A stretch of 64,000 nucleotides of DNA, taken from contig JACKCV010000002.1 of the NCBI GenBank assembly GCA_020633825.1, positions 1 through 64,000 of the forward strand, read 5' to 3'. Position 1 is the first letter of the stretch. Every line of letters starts with the position of its first letter. The DNA comes from Fibrobacteria bacterium (lineage in GTDB: Bacteria; Fibrobacterota; Fibrobacteria; UBA5070). Both the position numbers and the translations under genes were made by a program. Under the pieces are notes generated by a model. That model worked only from the letters and a program-made list of their open reading frames with translations, was not told the origin of the DNA and made no database searches. Positions 23,762 to 32,313 of this stretch are shown in pieces.

Positions 23762-25927
23762 TCAGGGCATGGCCAGGCGTCCCCGGACGATCTCCCCTCC
23801 GCTCTCGATGGTCGCGATGCACAGTCCGTGGAGTCGTGGCGCGGGAAGGCGGGAAGGGCCCGTTCCCCGCCCGTTCCAGATCTGGCGTCCACGGAGGTCG
23901 TGCAGGGAGGCCGCCCAGGGACGATCCCTCTCCGCGCGGATCTCCAGAGCTCCCGCGGAAGCCCGCACCCCGATCCCTCCTCCGGTCGGGGAAGGTCGGG
24001 ACGGATTCCGACACGAATTCGCCGGGCACCACTTGTAGACGTTGATGTGCCCGCTGTAGTCCTCCTCGGCCATGAGGAGTTTCTCCCCCGTGGGCATGGT
24101 GTAGGCGTTGATCGCGTGCCAGAGATCGAACCAGCCGGAGAGGAAGTTCGTCTCCGGGCCTGGAGCGATCCACCCCAATCGACTCCCGTCGCGCAGGTCG
24201 AAGACGCTGATCTCGCCGTTGCGGCGTCCGTCCGGCCCCTTGTCGACATACCCCACGTACAGGAAGTCCTCGTCGGCGGTGAGGTTGTTGGGGAAGATGC
24301 AGGTGTCCATCACCCGGGCGTCCAGGCTCTGGCTCCAATCGGAGGGGAACTTGTAGGGAACCGTGATCCTCCAGGTCTCCTGCAAGGTGTCGTCGGCGCC
24401 CCTCTTCCCCCATCCCGGGAAAGGCTTCGCCCGTTCGCTCCAGCGGTCGTAGCGGTACACCGTGGCCAGGAGGTTCTCGTGCACTCCGGTGGCGAGGATC
24501 ATGACATCCAGCGAGCGCAGGTAGCGCATGTACATCACGTACCCGTTGTTCTCGGGGCGCACCTTGAAGGGAAGATCCCACAGGCGGAGCGAATCGGGAT
24601 CGTACCGGGGCACACCGTTGCGGTCCAGTCCCCCGGTGGGAAACTGGACCATGTACGGCCCCCCCGTCCACCAGATGTCCCCCGCGTCGTCGATGTCGAC
24701 GGTCCGGGTGTAGGGGAAGATCAGCCGGAACTCCCGGAACTCGAAAGATTGCACCTGGCCGTCGGCGTTGTCGTCGCGCCAGACCCACCGCCGGTAGTCG
24801 TTGGTGGTATCGGGTCCCCAGACCGGACGGCGATCCAGCGCCCACACTCCCGATCCCGAATCCCGATAGGAATTGAGGACGGGCAGAAGGAGGGTGGGGA
24901 TGCCGATCTCGGAATGGTCCTCGAAGCGGGTCACCACGACGTGGTTGCCGTACATGTCGTCCTGGAAGAGGAAACGCTTGCCTTCGATCCGGCGGAACCA
25001 GACGGACTCGAGGGAGTGCACGAGACGGGGATCGTCCGGATACCGGAACGGATCGACGGTCACCGCGGCGAAGCTCCAACTCGCCCCGGGCGGTTTGTCC
25101 CAGTCCATGTGGAAGCGCGTCGCGTTCTTCTGGAGGGAGCTGCCCCCGCTGTCGGGATCGGCATCCAGGGTGTTCACGAAGGCCAGGCCCAGGATCTGCC
25201 ATTGGAGCGTGTCCCGAGGGGCCGACCCGGAGAAGCAGCGGATGTCGGTGCCTCCCCCGACCTGCATGGGCATCCCCGTGCATCCGACGTACAGGCGGCC
25301 CGAGGAATCCACGCCCAGTCCTCGGATGCCCCAGAATCGACGGGGTCCGGTGACACCCCGGACGGGACCTGCGAACACTCCGCCGGAATCCCCGAAGGTT
25401 CCGACCAATCTGGGGACGGAAGCGACGTCGAAGATCTTGATGTTCTGATCGGGTCCGTTTTCCGCCACCAGCAGACGACCCTGCCGATCGAAGGCGATGG
25501 CGGTGGGATCGACGAGTTGGTCGATCCGTCGGCCGTCGGAGGATTCGAGGAAGGGGAGACTGTCCCGCGGGGGAGGTCGAACCCTTCCCAGGAAGGCGCG
25601 ACCCCAGAAATTGCGGATGTTCCAAGTCACTCCGCCGAAGGAGGCGCGCCGCGAAGGATGCGGGTTGGTGGAATCCTTCTCCCAATTGTAGCCCACGGGG
25701 ATCCCGTCCTTGTAGGCCGCGTCGGGGTGTTGGGCTTCGTCCCAGAAGCTCTGCGTGAGGACCGTGCCGTCCGGCTTGACGACCATGTCCTCGATGAAGT
25801 TCTGGATGTGCTGGAACTGTCCTCCCCCGGAGTTCCCCGCCCAGTGGTTGACGACCCCCGGGATGGGAGGCACGGCCTGCGTGGCGAAAAGCGGGATGGA
25901 CACGAGAAGCAGGGGATTGCATCGCAT
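23762..25927 (-). CDS. Secreted beta-propeller protein with T9SS-like C-terminal module
   Basis: A 721-residue protein with a signal peptide (PLLLVSIPLFATQAVPP). The body has repeated propeller-type strands (TAIAFDRQGRLLVAENG, IRGLGVDSSGRLYVGC, RTVDIDDAGDIWWTGG), as in NHL or PQQ-like propellers. The last 70 residues (WAASLHDLRGRQIWNG ... GLCIATIESGGEIVRGRL) resemble type A T9SS sorting domains. It is probably exported to the cell surface. No catalytic residues recognised. Start MRCNP at 25927 has no clear SD. Only 27 bp separate it from the divergent FISUMP lipoprotein. Confidence 0.7.
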   Translation of the reverse strand: MRCNPLLLVSIPLFATQAVPPIPGVVNHWAGNSGGGQFQHIQNFIEDMVVKPDGTVLTQSFWDEAQHPDAAYKDGIPVGYNWEKDSTNPHPSRRASFGGVTWNIRNFWGRAFLGRVRPPPRDSLPFLESSDGRRIDQLVDPTAIAFDRQGRLLVAENGPDQNIKIFDVASVPRLVGTFGDSGGVFAGPVRGVTGPRRFWGIRGLGVDSSGRLYVGCTGMPMQVGGGTDIRCFSGSAPRDTLQWQILGLAFVNTLDADPDSGGSSLQKNATRFHMDWDKPPGASWSFAAVTVDPFRYPDDPRLVHSLESVWFRRIEGKRFLFQDDMYGNHVVVTRFEDHSEIGIPTLLLPVLNSYRDSGSGVWALDRRPVWGPDTTNDYRRWVWRDDNADGQVQSFEFREFRLIFPYTRTVDIDDAGDIWWTGGPYMVQFPTGGLDRNGVPRYDPDSLRLWDLPFKVRPENNGYVMYMRYLRSLDVMILATGVHENLLATVYRYDRWSERAKPFPGWGKRGADDTLQETWRITVPYKFPSDWSQSLDARVMDTCIFPNNLTADEDFLYVGYVDKGPDGRRNGEISVFDLRDGSRLGWIAPGPETNFLSGWFDLWHAINAYTMPTGEKLLMAEEDYSGHINVYKWCPANSCRNPSRPSPTGGGIGVRASAGALEIRAERDRPWAASLHDLRGRQIWNGRGTGPSRLPAPRLHGLCIATIESGGEIVRGRLAMP

Positions 25928-25947
25928 TCTGCTGTGGAAAGTATTCT
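25917..25947 (+). promoter_or_regulatory. Possible promoter of the FISUMP lipoprotein
   Basis: TTGCAT (25917-25922), 19-bp spacer, TATTCT (25942-25947). Predicted start about 25954-25955, at the ATG. The -35 box lies inside the divergent coding region. Confidence 0.35.
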
Positions 25948-25954
25948 TGCCGGA

Positions 25955-26728
25955 ATGCTCCGCGCGGTGTCCCTGCTGGTTTTCTTTTTCCTCGTCTCCT
26001 GCGGCGATCCCTCGGGATCCGGTTCCGTGCGTCCTGGGGGGGCGGAGGGAGAGCCCCTCCCGGGAGGTGGTGTTCCCGGTCCCGATCTGCTGGATCGACG
26101 GGACGGCAGGACATACCGCACCGTCGTGGTCGGCTCCCAGGTTTGGATGGCGGAGAACCTCGGCCTCGACACCTTCGACGGTCGGTGGAGCCATTCCTGC
26201 GACGCGAGGGGGTGTGCCGCTCCGGGGCGCTTCTACACCTGGCCGATGGCGATGGCCGACACCTCGCTGGGAAACTGGTGCGACGTCTTCGCGTCGCCCC
26301 GCGGGATCTGTCCCGCGGGATGGCATCTTCCCGACTCCTCCGAATGGAACACCTTGGCGCGCGCGCTGGGCGGGGTGGATCGCGCCGGATCGCGCCTCAA
26401 ATCGAGTTCGGGTTGGATGCCGCGACCGGACGGCACCTCCGGCGGCGGGAGGGAGGGCGTCGGTTTCGACGCGCGACCCGCGGGATACTGGGCCACGGGG
26501 GACCAGGGATACGGATGGTACGGAAGGACGCCGGTGGACAGCGCGTTCCTGGAAGCCGGATACCGCGCCGCGTTCTGGTCCGGCACCAATCGGACCCATT
26601 TCTCCTGCACCAGCGCCTGGGGCGCGTTCCTCTCGAACCAGGATGACGGAATCCGTCTCCTATCCGTGCCCCGGGCCACCGCGCTGTCCATTCGCTGCCT
26701 GCGCGACGCGGACACCACCGGGTCCTGA
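25955..26728 (+). CDS. FISUMP-domain lipoprotein
   Basis: A 257-residue lipoprotein (MLRAVSLLVFFFLVSCGD, lipobox LVSC) with a Gly/Pro-rich linker and one FISUMP domain from about residue 48 to the end. Diagnostic segments are TYRTVVVGSQVWMAENL, GRFYTWPMAM, GICPAGWHLPDSSEW, and a final ALSIRCLRD. FISUMP modules are the major paralogous family of Fibrobacter and occur on secreted or outer-membrane proteins; their function is unknown. Four to six Cys residues may form disulfides. No SD; the start may be leaderless. Confidence 0.85.
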   Translation: MLRAVSLLVFFFLVSCGDPSGSGSVRPGGAEGEPLPGGGVPGPDLLDRRDGRTYRTVVVGSQVWMAENLGLDTFDGRWSHSCDARGCAAPGRFYTWPMAMADTSLGNWCDVFASPRGICPAGWHLPDSSEWNTLARALGGVDRAGSRLKSSSGWMPRPDGTSGGGREGVGFDARPAGYWATGDQGYGWYGRTPVDSAFLEAGYRAAFWSGTNRTHFSCTSAWGAFLSNQDDGIRLLSVPRATALSIRCLRDADTTGS

Positions 26729-27019
26729 TCCCGGTCCTTTCGCCTCCGGTGGACGACCAGGTTTCCTCGCCCGGGGATTCCGGAGGCGCCGAGCGGAGGC
26801 GCTTCGAGGACATCGCCCGGGGTCGGGCGGGCGGACCTCGGGCCCTCGACGCGGGCAGGGACCCGAGGAGGACGCCTCGGCGTCGTCGAGGGAGGCCGGG
26901 TGTCAGCCTCCGGGGACGGATCGGCTGCGGGCAAAACCGCAATCGGATGCCTTCGGTTCTCCCGTCGGGGAGGCATTTCGTCCCTCCCGCTTCGGGGAGT
27001 GCGGCGTTAGCTTGGAGAA

Positions 27020-28030
27020 ATGATCTCCTTGCGACGTGGCGTGAATCTCTCCCATTGGTTGTCCCAGAGTTCCCGGCGGGGTCTCGAACGCGAGCGTTGG
27101 ATCGGCGGCGCCGATTTCGCCCTGATGGCCGAGCTCGGTTTCGACCATGTCCGGCTGCCGCTCGACGAGGAACACCTCTGGGACGAATCCGGTCGTCGGG
27201 AAGGAGCCGCCTGGGAGCTTCTCGATCGGGCCCTGGATCTCGCCGCCGAGCACGGTCTGCGCGCCGTCTGCGACCTGCACATCCTGCGCTCCCACCACTT
27301 CAACCAGGCGGATGTCCCGGCCCTGTACCGCGATCCCGCCGCCCTGGACGCCTTCTGCGGATTGTGGTCCGAGCTCGGGTCCCATCTTTCCCGGAGGGAT
27401 CCGGAATCTGTCGCCCTGGAGATCCTCAACGAGGCCGTCGCCCGGGATGGAGCGGATTGGAATCGCGTCGCCGCGAGGGCGTTCTCGGCGATCCGGGAAG
27501 TGGCGAAGGGGCACACGATCCTCACGGGTTCGAACTGGTACTGCATGTGCAAGACCTTCGGCGAACTGGAGATCCCCGCGGATCCCAACCAGCTCCTCAC
27601 CTTCCACTTCTACAACCCGATGTGCATCACCCACTACCGGGCCTCCTGGACCGAGATCGGAGCCTGGACTGGACCCGTGGAGTACCCCGGGCTCCCCTGG
27701 CCTTTCGGCGTGCCCACCGACGTTCCGGAACCGTTGCGTTCGCGCATGGAGCAGTCGAACGTGGTTTCCGACGAATCCACGATGCTCGAGGAGATCCAAC
27801 TCCCGCTGTCCCGAGCGCGGGAAACCGGACTCGGGCTCTACTGCGGAGAGTTCGGAGTCCACGACAAGGCTCCGTTGGAACTGCGCAAAGCCTGGCTGTC
27901 CGACGCGGTGGCCGTGTTCGAATCCCAGGGAATCGGCTGGGCCGTTTGGGATTGGAAGGGTGTCTTCGGAGTGGTCGACGGGGAGATGCGTCCCACCGGC
28001 ATCCACGAGGCGTTGATCCCCCAGGGATGA
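27020..28030 (+). CDS. Glycoside hydrolase family 5-like enzyme, cytoplasmic
   Basis: A 336-residue (beta/alpha)8 glycosidase of the GH5/clan A type: N-terminal RRGVNLSHWL, the acid/base Glu138 in VALEILNEAV, HFYNP at 196-200, the nucleophile Glu277 in LGLYCGEFGV, and a closing WAVWDWKG. There is no signal peptide, so it probably acts on imported oligosaccharides or glycosides, unlike the secreted carbohydrate proteins nearby. Substrate cannot be assigned. It lies 291 bp after the FISUMP gene; that gap shows only GC-rich hairpins and no gene. Confidence 0.82.
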   Translation: MISLRRGVNLSHWLSQSSRRGLERERWIGGADFALMAELGFDHVRLPLDEEHLWDESGRREGAAWELLDRALDLAAEHGLRAVCDLHILRSHHFNQADVPALYRDPAALDAFCGLWSELGSHLSRRDPESVALEILNEAVARDGADWNRVAARAFSAIREVAKGHTILTGSNWYCMCKTFGELEIPADPNQLLTFHFYNPMCITHYRASWTEIGAWTGPVEYPGLPWPFGVPTDVPEPLRSRMEQSNVVSDESTMLEEIQLPLSRARETGLGLYCGEFGVHDKAPLELRKAWLSDAVAVFESQGIGWAVWDWKGVFGVVDGEMRPTGIHEALIPQG

Positions 28031-28129
28031 ATCGGGGCCGGAAGTTCCCCGCCGGAGGTATCTTCAGCAGTAGGCAATGGGGGCTGCCGCGCCCGCTCCC
28101 TTCCGTACCCGCAATCCCTGCAGAGCCTC

Positions 28130-29263
28130 ATGGACACATTTTTCGCATCTCCGGAGCGGTCCGCTCCCGATCAGTTGAGGGCCTCCGTGGCTTCCCTCGA
28201 ATCCGATCCCGTGGTCTCCCACCTGCTGGAATGCGTCGGAGGCCTTCTGGCCATCCTCGACGAGAATCGCCAGATCGTGGCGGTGAACAAAGGGCTCCTG
28301 GAAATCCTGGGGGTCGAGGATCCCGGCGACTGCCTCGGGCTGCGGCCCGGGGAAGCCTTCGGCTGCCAGCACGCCCACGACATGCCCGCCGGATGCGGGA
28401 CCTCCCGCTGGTGTCGCTCCTGCGGGGCGGCCCTGTCCATCGTCGCCGCCCTGGGCGGACAGGAGACCGTCGAGCGGGAGTGCGCCATGGAAACCAGCTC
28501 GGGGGATCTGTTCCTGCGGGTACGGTGCAGCCCTCTGAAGGTGGGGACACGCCGATTCCTCTCGCTGTTCCTCCAGGACATCACCCGGGAGCAGCGTCTG
28601 GCGATGCTCGAGCGTGTCTTCTTCCACGACGTCAATGGATTGGTCACCGGTGTGATGGGCTACGGGGAGTTGCTCCACATCCGGGCCGACGAAACCACCC
28701 GTCCCATGGTCGAGGCCTTGCAACGGGTCTCCTCCCGGCTCGCCAACGAGATCACGCTCCAGGCCCAGCTTCTGAAAGGGAGTTCCACACCGGGGGTGGC
28801 CCGTTTCACGCGTGTGCGCGCCAAGAGCATCCTGCTGGAGCTCAGCGATGAATTCCACCAGAATCCCGTGTCGGAGGGGCGGCACATCACCTATCAGGGA
28901 CATTCCCAGTCGCATCGGCTCGTGACCGATCCGGGGATCGTGATCCGCGTGTTGCGCAACATGGTGATCAACGCCCTCGAAGCCTCCGAGGTGGGGGAGG
29001 AAATCCGGGTGCTCTTCGAGGAAGGCCAGGGGCAAGTGACCTTTTCCGTGTGGAACGCGGGGGTGATCCCGGACGATGTCCAACCCCGGATCTTCCAGAG
29101 GAATTTTTCCACCAAGGCGCAGCTGGGGCGAGGCCTCGGAACTTGGAGCATGAAATTCTTCGGCGAGGACATCCTGCGCGGCGAGGTTGGATTCACCAGT
29201 CAGAAGGGGGAGGGGACGGTCTTTTCCCTCACTCTCCCCATCCACGGAGTCCCGCAGAGCTGA
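28130..29263 (+). CDS. Cytoplasmic PAS sensor histidine kinase
   Basis: A 377-residue soluble kinase. An N-terminal PAS domain (about 30-155) contains the Cys/His-rich loop GCQHAHDMPAGCGTSRWCRSCG (quoted across residues about 83-104), a pattern known from sensor kinases thought to bind a metal or redox group. The phosphoacceptor His is in VFFHDVNGLVTGVMGYGELL. An HATPase domain follows (NMVINALEAS N-box, RGLGTWSMKFF, GEGTVFSLTLP). No membrane segments and no adjacent response regulator, so it is an orphan. The gene converges on a zinc-ribbon gene with a 3-bp gap. Confidence 0.85.
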   Translation: MDTFFASPERSAPDQLRASVASLESDPVVSHLLECVGGLLAILDENRQIVAVNKGLLEILGVEDPGDCLGLRPGEAFGCQHAHDMPAGCGTSRWCRSCGAALSIVAALGGQETVERECAMETSSGDLFLRVRCSPLKVGTRRFLSLFLQDITREQRLAMLERVFFHDVNGLVTGVMGYGELLHIRADETTRPMVEALQRVSSRLANEITLQAQLLKGSSTPGVARFTRVRAKSILLELSDEFHQNPVSEGRHITYQGHSQSHRLVTDPGIVIRVLRNMVINALEASEVGEEIRVLFEEGQGQVTFSVWNAGVIPDDVQPRIFQRNFSTKAQLGRGLGTWSMKFFGEDILRGEVGFTSQKGEGTVFSLTLPIHGVPQS

Positions 29264-29266
29264 TCC

Positions 29267-29536
29267 CTACTGGGGATCGCCTTCCTGCACGGGATGTTTC
29301 CATCGGCAGGCGGGGCAGATGATCCAGCGGGGCAGTTTGGTGGCCCCCCAGGATCCGATCAACGAGACCAGGCAAGCCGCCAAGGCCTGGGCCTCCATTC
29401 CCGCCTGGTGGAACAGCCAGGCGTTCCACACCATGGCCACGAGCACAGCCCACAGCAGCGGACCGGCTCCACGGACGGGAGCATGCCCTTCCCAGCCACA
29501 ATTCGGGCAGACGAAGCGCCGCTTCTTGAGGATCAC
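29267..29536 (-). CDS. Small zinc-ribbon membrane protein
   Basis: An 89-residue protein with an N-terminal CPNCGWEG, two hydrophobic helices (about 26-40 and 46-62) and a C-terminal CPACRWKH, so both CxxC pairs probably face the cytoplasm and may form one zinc ribbon. No known function. The start is a GTG at 29536 with GAGGG upstream. It ends 3 bp from the convergent kinase. Confidence 0.6.
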   Translation of the reverse strand: MILKKRRFVCPNCGWEGHAPVRGAGPLLWAVLVAMVWNAWLFHQAGMEAQALAACLVSLIGSWGATKLPRWIICPACRWKHPVQEGDPQ

Positions 29537-29715
29537 TCGGGAATCCCTCGCGAGGGCGAGAGGGGAAACGAGCGCGGAGCCTCGGAGGAATCCCCGGCTC
29601 CCCGCGTTCCCCTTGGACAACAGGAAGGCTTGCGGATCCAGGCGCCCGCGACAGCAGTCCGTCCGAAATGTCCGGGAGCGGAATATCGAGTCATGTCCAG
29701 GAGCCTTCCGAAGGC

Positions 29716-29738
29716 GCGGCAGGGAGGAGCCCTGCCGC
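29716..29738 (-). terminator. Strong hairpin downstream of serC
   Basis: Nine-bp perfect inverted repeat (29716-29724 with 29730-29738) 8 bp after the serC stop. No U-tract follows, so this may be a termination or mRNA-stabilising structure. Confidence 0.4.
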
Positions 29739-29745
29739 GGAGCGA

Positions 29746-30822
29746 TCAGCCGTTGGACTTCTCGAAGTCGCGCATGGCTTCGATCATGGCGTCGATGCCG
29801 GCTTCGGGCATGGCGTTGTAGATCGAAGCGCGGAAGCCGCCGACGGAACGGTGGCCGGTGAAGTCGACCATCCCGCGGGACAGGCAGAGCTTCTTGAACG
29901 GATCCTCGTGTTCCTTGTTCAGCGGAACGAAGCACACGTTCATCCGGGAGCGATCCTCCACCGCGACGGTCCCCTGGAAGAGGGGGTTGCGGTCGATTTC
30001 CGCGTACAGCTTCGCCGCCTTGGCGTCGTTGATCTTCTGGATGCCGGGAATGCCGCCTTGGCCTTCGAGCCACTCCAGGACCAGGTCGAGGACGAAGATC
30101 CCGAAGGCCGGGGGCGTGTTGAACATGCTCCCGGCATCGATGTGGGTGCGGTAGTCGGCCATGGTGGGAATCGCCCGGTCGGTCTTGCCGAGAAGGTCCT
30201 TGCGGACGATCACCACGGTGACTCCCGAGGGGCCGAGGTTCTTCTGGGCTCCAGCGTAGATGACGCCGAATTTCTCGACATCGATCACGCGCGAGCAGAT
30301 GTCGGAGCTCATGTCGGAGACCAGGGGGATTCCGACGTCGGGGAACTCGTGCACCTGCGTGCCGAAGATGGTGTTGTTGGAGGTGATGTGGAGGTACTTG
30401 GCCCCTTCCGTCACCTGGAGGTTCCTGGGAACGGAACGGTAGGTGCCATCGGCTTCCTTGGTGGAGGCGATGACATTGATCTTGCCGAAGTGCTTGGCTT
30501 CCTTGATGGCCTTGGAGGCCCAGGTGCCGGTGTCGGTGTAATCGGCGACATCGCCGGAAGCCAGGAGGTTCTGGGGAACCTGGGCGAACTGGGTGCTGGC
30601 GCCGCCCTGCAGGAACAGGACCGCGTAAGCTTCGGGAATGCCCATCAGCTTGCGCAGACGCGCCTCCGCGGAGGCGACGACCGGCTCGTAGAGCTTGGAA
30701 CGATGGGAACATTCCAGGACACCGATGCCGGATCCCTTGAAGTCGAGGATGGCCGCGGCGGCTTTTTCGACGACAGGGCGAGGCAGGATGGCTGGGCCCG
30801 AGCTGAAGTTCCATGTGGTCAT
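29746..30822 (-). CDS. serC: Phosphoserine aminotransferase
   Basis: SerC converts 3-phosphohydroxypyruvate and glutamate to phosphoserine (serine synthesis) and also serves pyridoxine synthesis. The 358-residue protein has the family opening WNFSSGPAILPRPVVEKA, QGGASTQFAQVPQNLL, SDMSSDICSR and the PLP lysine in YAGAQKNLGPSGVTVVIV, and ends with the usual AMRDFEKSNG-type helix. Its ATG overlaps the queF stop by 4 bp (ATGA), so it is translationally coupled as the third gene of DUF3047-queF-serC. serA and serB are not in the window. Confidence 0.95.
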   Translation of the reverse strand: MTTWNFSSGPAILPRPVVEKAAAAILDFKGSGIGVLECSHRSKLYEPVVASAEARLRKLMGIPEAYAVLFLQGGASTQFAQVPQNLLASGDVADYTDTGTWASKAIKEAKHFGKINVIASTKEADGTYRSVPRNLQVTEGAKYLHITSNNTIFGTQVHEFPDVGIPLVSDMSSDICSRVIDVEKFGVIYAGAQKNLGPSGVTVVIVRKDLLGKTDRAIPTMADYRTHIDAGSMFNTPPAFGIFVLDLVLEWLEGQGGIPGIQKINDAKAAKLYAEIDRNPLFQGTVAVEDRSRMNVCFVPLNKEHEDPFKKLCLSRGMVDFTGHRSVGGFRASIYNAMPEAGIDAMIEAMRDFEKSNG

Positions 30823-31232
30823 GGCTGCACGTCTCCGTAGGTGGCGATGGCTGTGGTGGTGATGCCGCCCCGTGCGTTGAAGATTCCTCGAACCTCCATC
30901 CACACCGGCTTGCAGGCGTTGGCAAGATCCCGAACGAGAAGGTTCACGACGTGTTCGTGGAAAACCCCCTGGGACCGGAAAAAGAGCAAATACTCCTTGA
31001 AACTCTTGAGTTCAAGGCAAAGTTCGTTGGGACGATACCGGATTTCCAGCGTCGCGAAGTCCGGAAGCCCGGTCTTGGGACACACGCAGGTGAACTCCGA
31101 GGTTTCGATGCGCAGGACCGTGGCCGAGCCCGGGAACTGGAATTTCCAGGTTTCGATTTCCGGAGTCTGGAGCGTCGGGATGTGGTCCTGGCGTCCCTCG
31201 TAGGAGCTGTCGGTCGGAGATAAGAGGCTCAT
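30819..31232 (-). CDS. queF: NADPH-dependent 7-cyano-7-deazaguanine reductase (short form)
   Basis: QueF reduces preQ0 to preQ1 in queuosine synthesis for tRNA wobble modification. The 137-residue protein is the short unimodular form. The catalytic Cys51 lies in FTCVCPKTGLPDF with Asp58, and the conserved Glu lies in FHEHVVNLLVRDL. It overlaps both neighbours by 4 bp (ATGA), upstream DUF3047 and downstream serC. No other queuosine gene is present in the window. Confidence 0.95.
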   Translation of the reverse strand: MSLLSPTDSSYEGRQDHIPTLQTPEIETWKFQFPGSATVLRIETSEFTCVCPKTGLPDFATLEIRYRPNELCLELKSFKEYLLFFRSQGVFHEHVVNLLVRDLANACKPVWMEVRGIFNARGGITTTAIATYGDVQP

Positions 31233-31948
31233 GGCGTCTCCTGAAGGGGGTGGGCGACGATCGATCCGAAGCGACCCTCGAGGTTTCCGGTCGGCGATGG
31301 ATCCAGGACGGAGACGATGATCGCCAATGCCTGGTGTCGCGGCGCGAAACCCCAGAGGTGGATGAAATCCTTCCAGACATCGACGCGTTCGGTGACGAGG
31401 CTGTCGATGGGATCGCGGACATCTCGCAGGGCGATCACCTTTGGATGCCAATTGTCCCGGGAAGCCCAAGAGCTGCCTCGGTCGTGCCGCGCACTCCAGA
31501 TGTACCGGACCGTCTTGTGGAACCCGAAGGCCGAAGCCAGGGTGACATCCACGGCGAGCACGGCCGAAGGAGATCTGTTGCGGGAGAAGAGGGAGCTGTC
31601 GACCTTCCTCCCTGGACTCCAGGTCCAGGTCAGGATCGGATGGGACTCCGCATCCCAGCGGACCTTGCGGCGCCAGCGATTGGCCTTGCCATCCTGCGAG
31701 GAGATCACCAGCAACGGAGTGGAGTCGGGGAACTCCAGGCGCGGAGGAGGGACGAGGTGGGCATCGGCCCGGCGACACTTCCACCCGTCGAGGTCTTCGG
31801 ACAATCCGGACAGGTCGAGCGCATCGGGCTGGCCCGGGACGGCGTCCGGGAAATGCCAGTCGCAGCCGACGAGAACGAGCAGCAGGCCCAGGCCCGCCGC
31901 CGGAAGGGCTCGGAGAGCGAGCCATGGCCGGTGGGATGGAGCGTGCAT
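31229..31948 (-). CDS. DUF3047 lipoprotein
   Basis: A 239-residue lipoprotein: a long hydrophobic signal (GLGLLLVLVGCDW, lipobox LVGC) and a DUF3047-type domain with HPILTWTWSPGRKVDSS, DVTLASAFGFHKTVRYIWSA and DVWKDFIHLWGF. The family is periplasmic or outer-membrane-anchored and uncharacterised. The ATG at 31948 is chosen because the upstream GTG at 31972 lies inside the tRNA-Cys gene. First gene of the operon with queF and serC; only 15 bp separate it from the tRNA, so it may be read from the tRNA promoter. Confidence 0.75.
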   Translation of the reverse strand: MHAPSHRPWLALRALPAAGLGLLLVLVGCDWHFPDAVPGQPDALDLSGLSEDLDGWKCRRADAHLVPPPRLEFPDSTPLLVISSQDGKANRWRRKVRWDAESHPILTWTWSPGRKVDSSLFSRNRSPSAVLAVDVTLASAFGFHKTVRYIWSARHDRGSSWASRDNWHPKVIALRDVRDPIDSLVTERVDVWKDFIHLWGFAPRHQALAIIVSVLDPSPTGNLEGRFGSIVAHPLQETP

Positions 31949-31963
31949 GGTGTTTTCCAGAAG

Positions 31964-32035
31964 AGGTGCCACCCGGATTCGAACCGGGGAATCACGGTTT
32001 TGCAGACCGTTCCCTTACCACTTGGGTATGGCACC
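31964..32035 (-). tRNA. tRNA-Cys (GCA)
   Basis: A full cloverleaf is present on the minus strand: acceptor GGTGCC pairs with GGCACC, anticodon loop CTGCAAA gives GCA, and the T-arm contains GGTTCGAATCC. Length 72 nt with discriminator U. The CCA end is not encoded. Confidence 0.93.
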
Positions 32036-32313
32036 GAAGATCCGAAAAGGTAATGCATCCTCGACGGATCTGGTAGGGCACCCGCGATCGGGACCGGTGC
32101 GGAATGTCCTTCGGGGGATCGGAAAACCCACCAACCGACCCCGTGGAGGAGGATGGAGCGTTCCGATCCCGGGTGGGCCCTGGGCGACGAGACCGCAGGT
32201 GCGAACCGGCGGTGGGGCAACAAACCCTGGACGGGTCGGGGCGATCCAGGTCACTTTTCCTGGGGTGGGGAGCTGGAGGTCGTCGACAGAGCCCGCGCGC
32301 GACGAAGGAGCAC

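Noticed and set aside
32036..32313. Possible leader peptide or regulatory RNA before the synthetase gene
   Set aside because: Only short frames without amino-acid bias, and no terminator or conserved riboswitch pattern seen.
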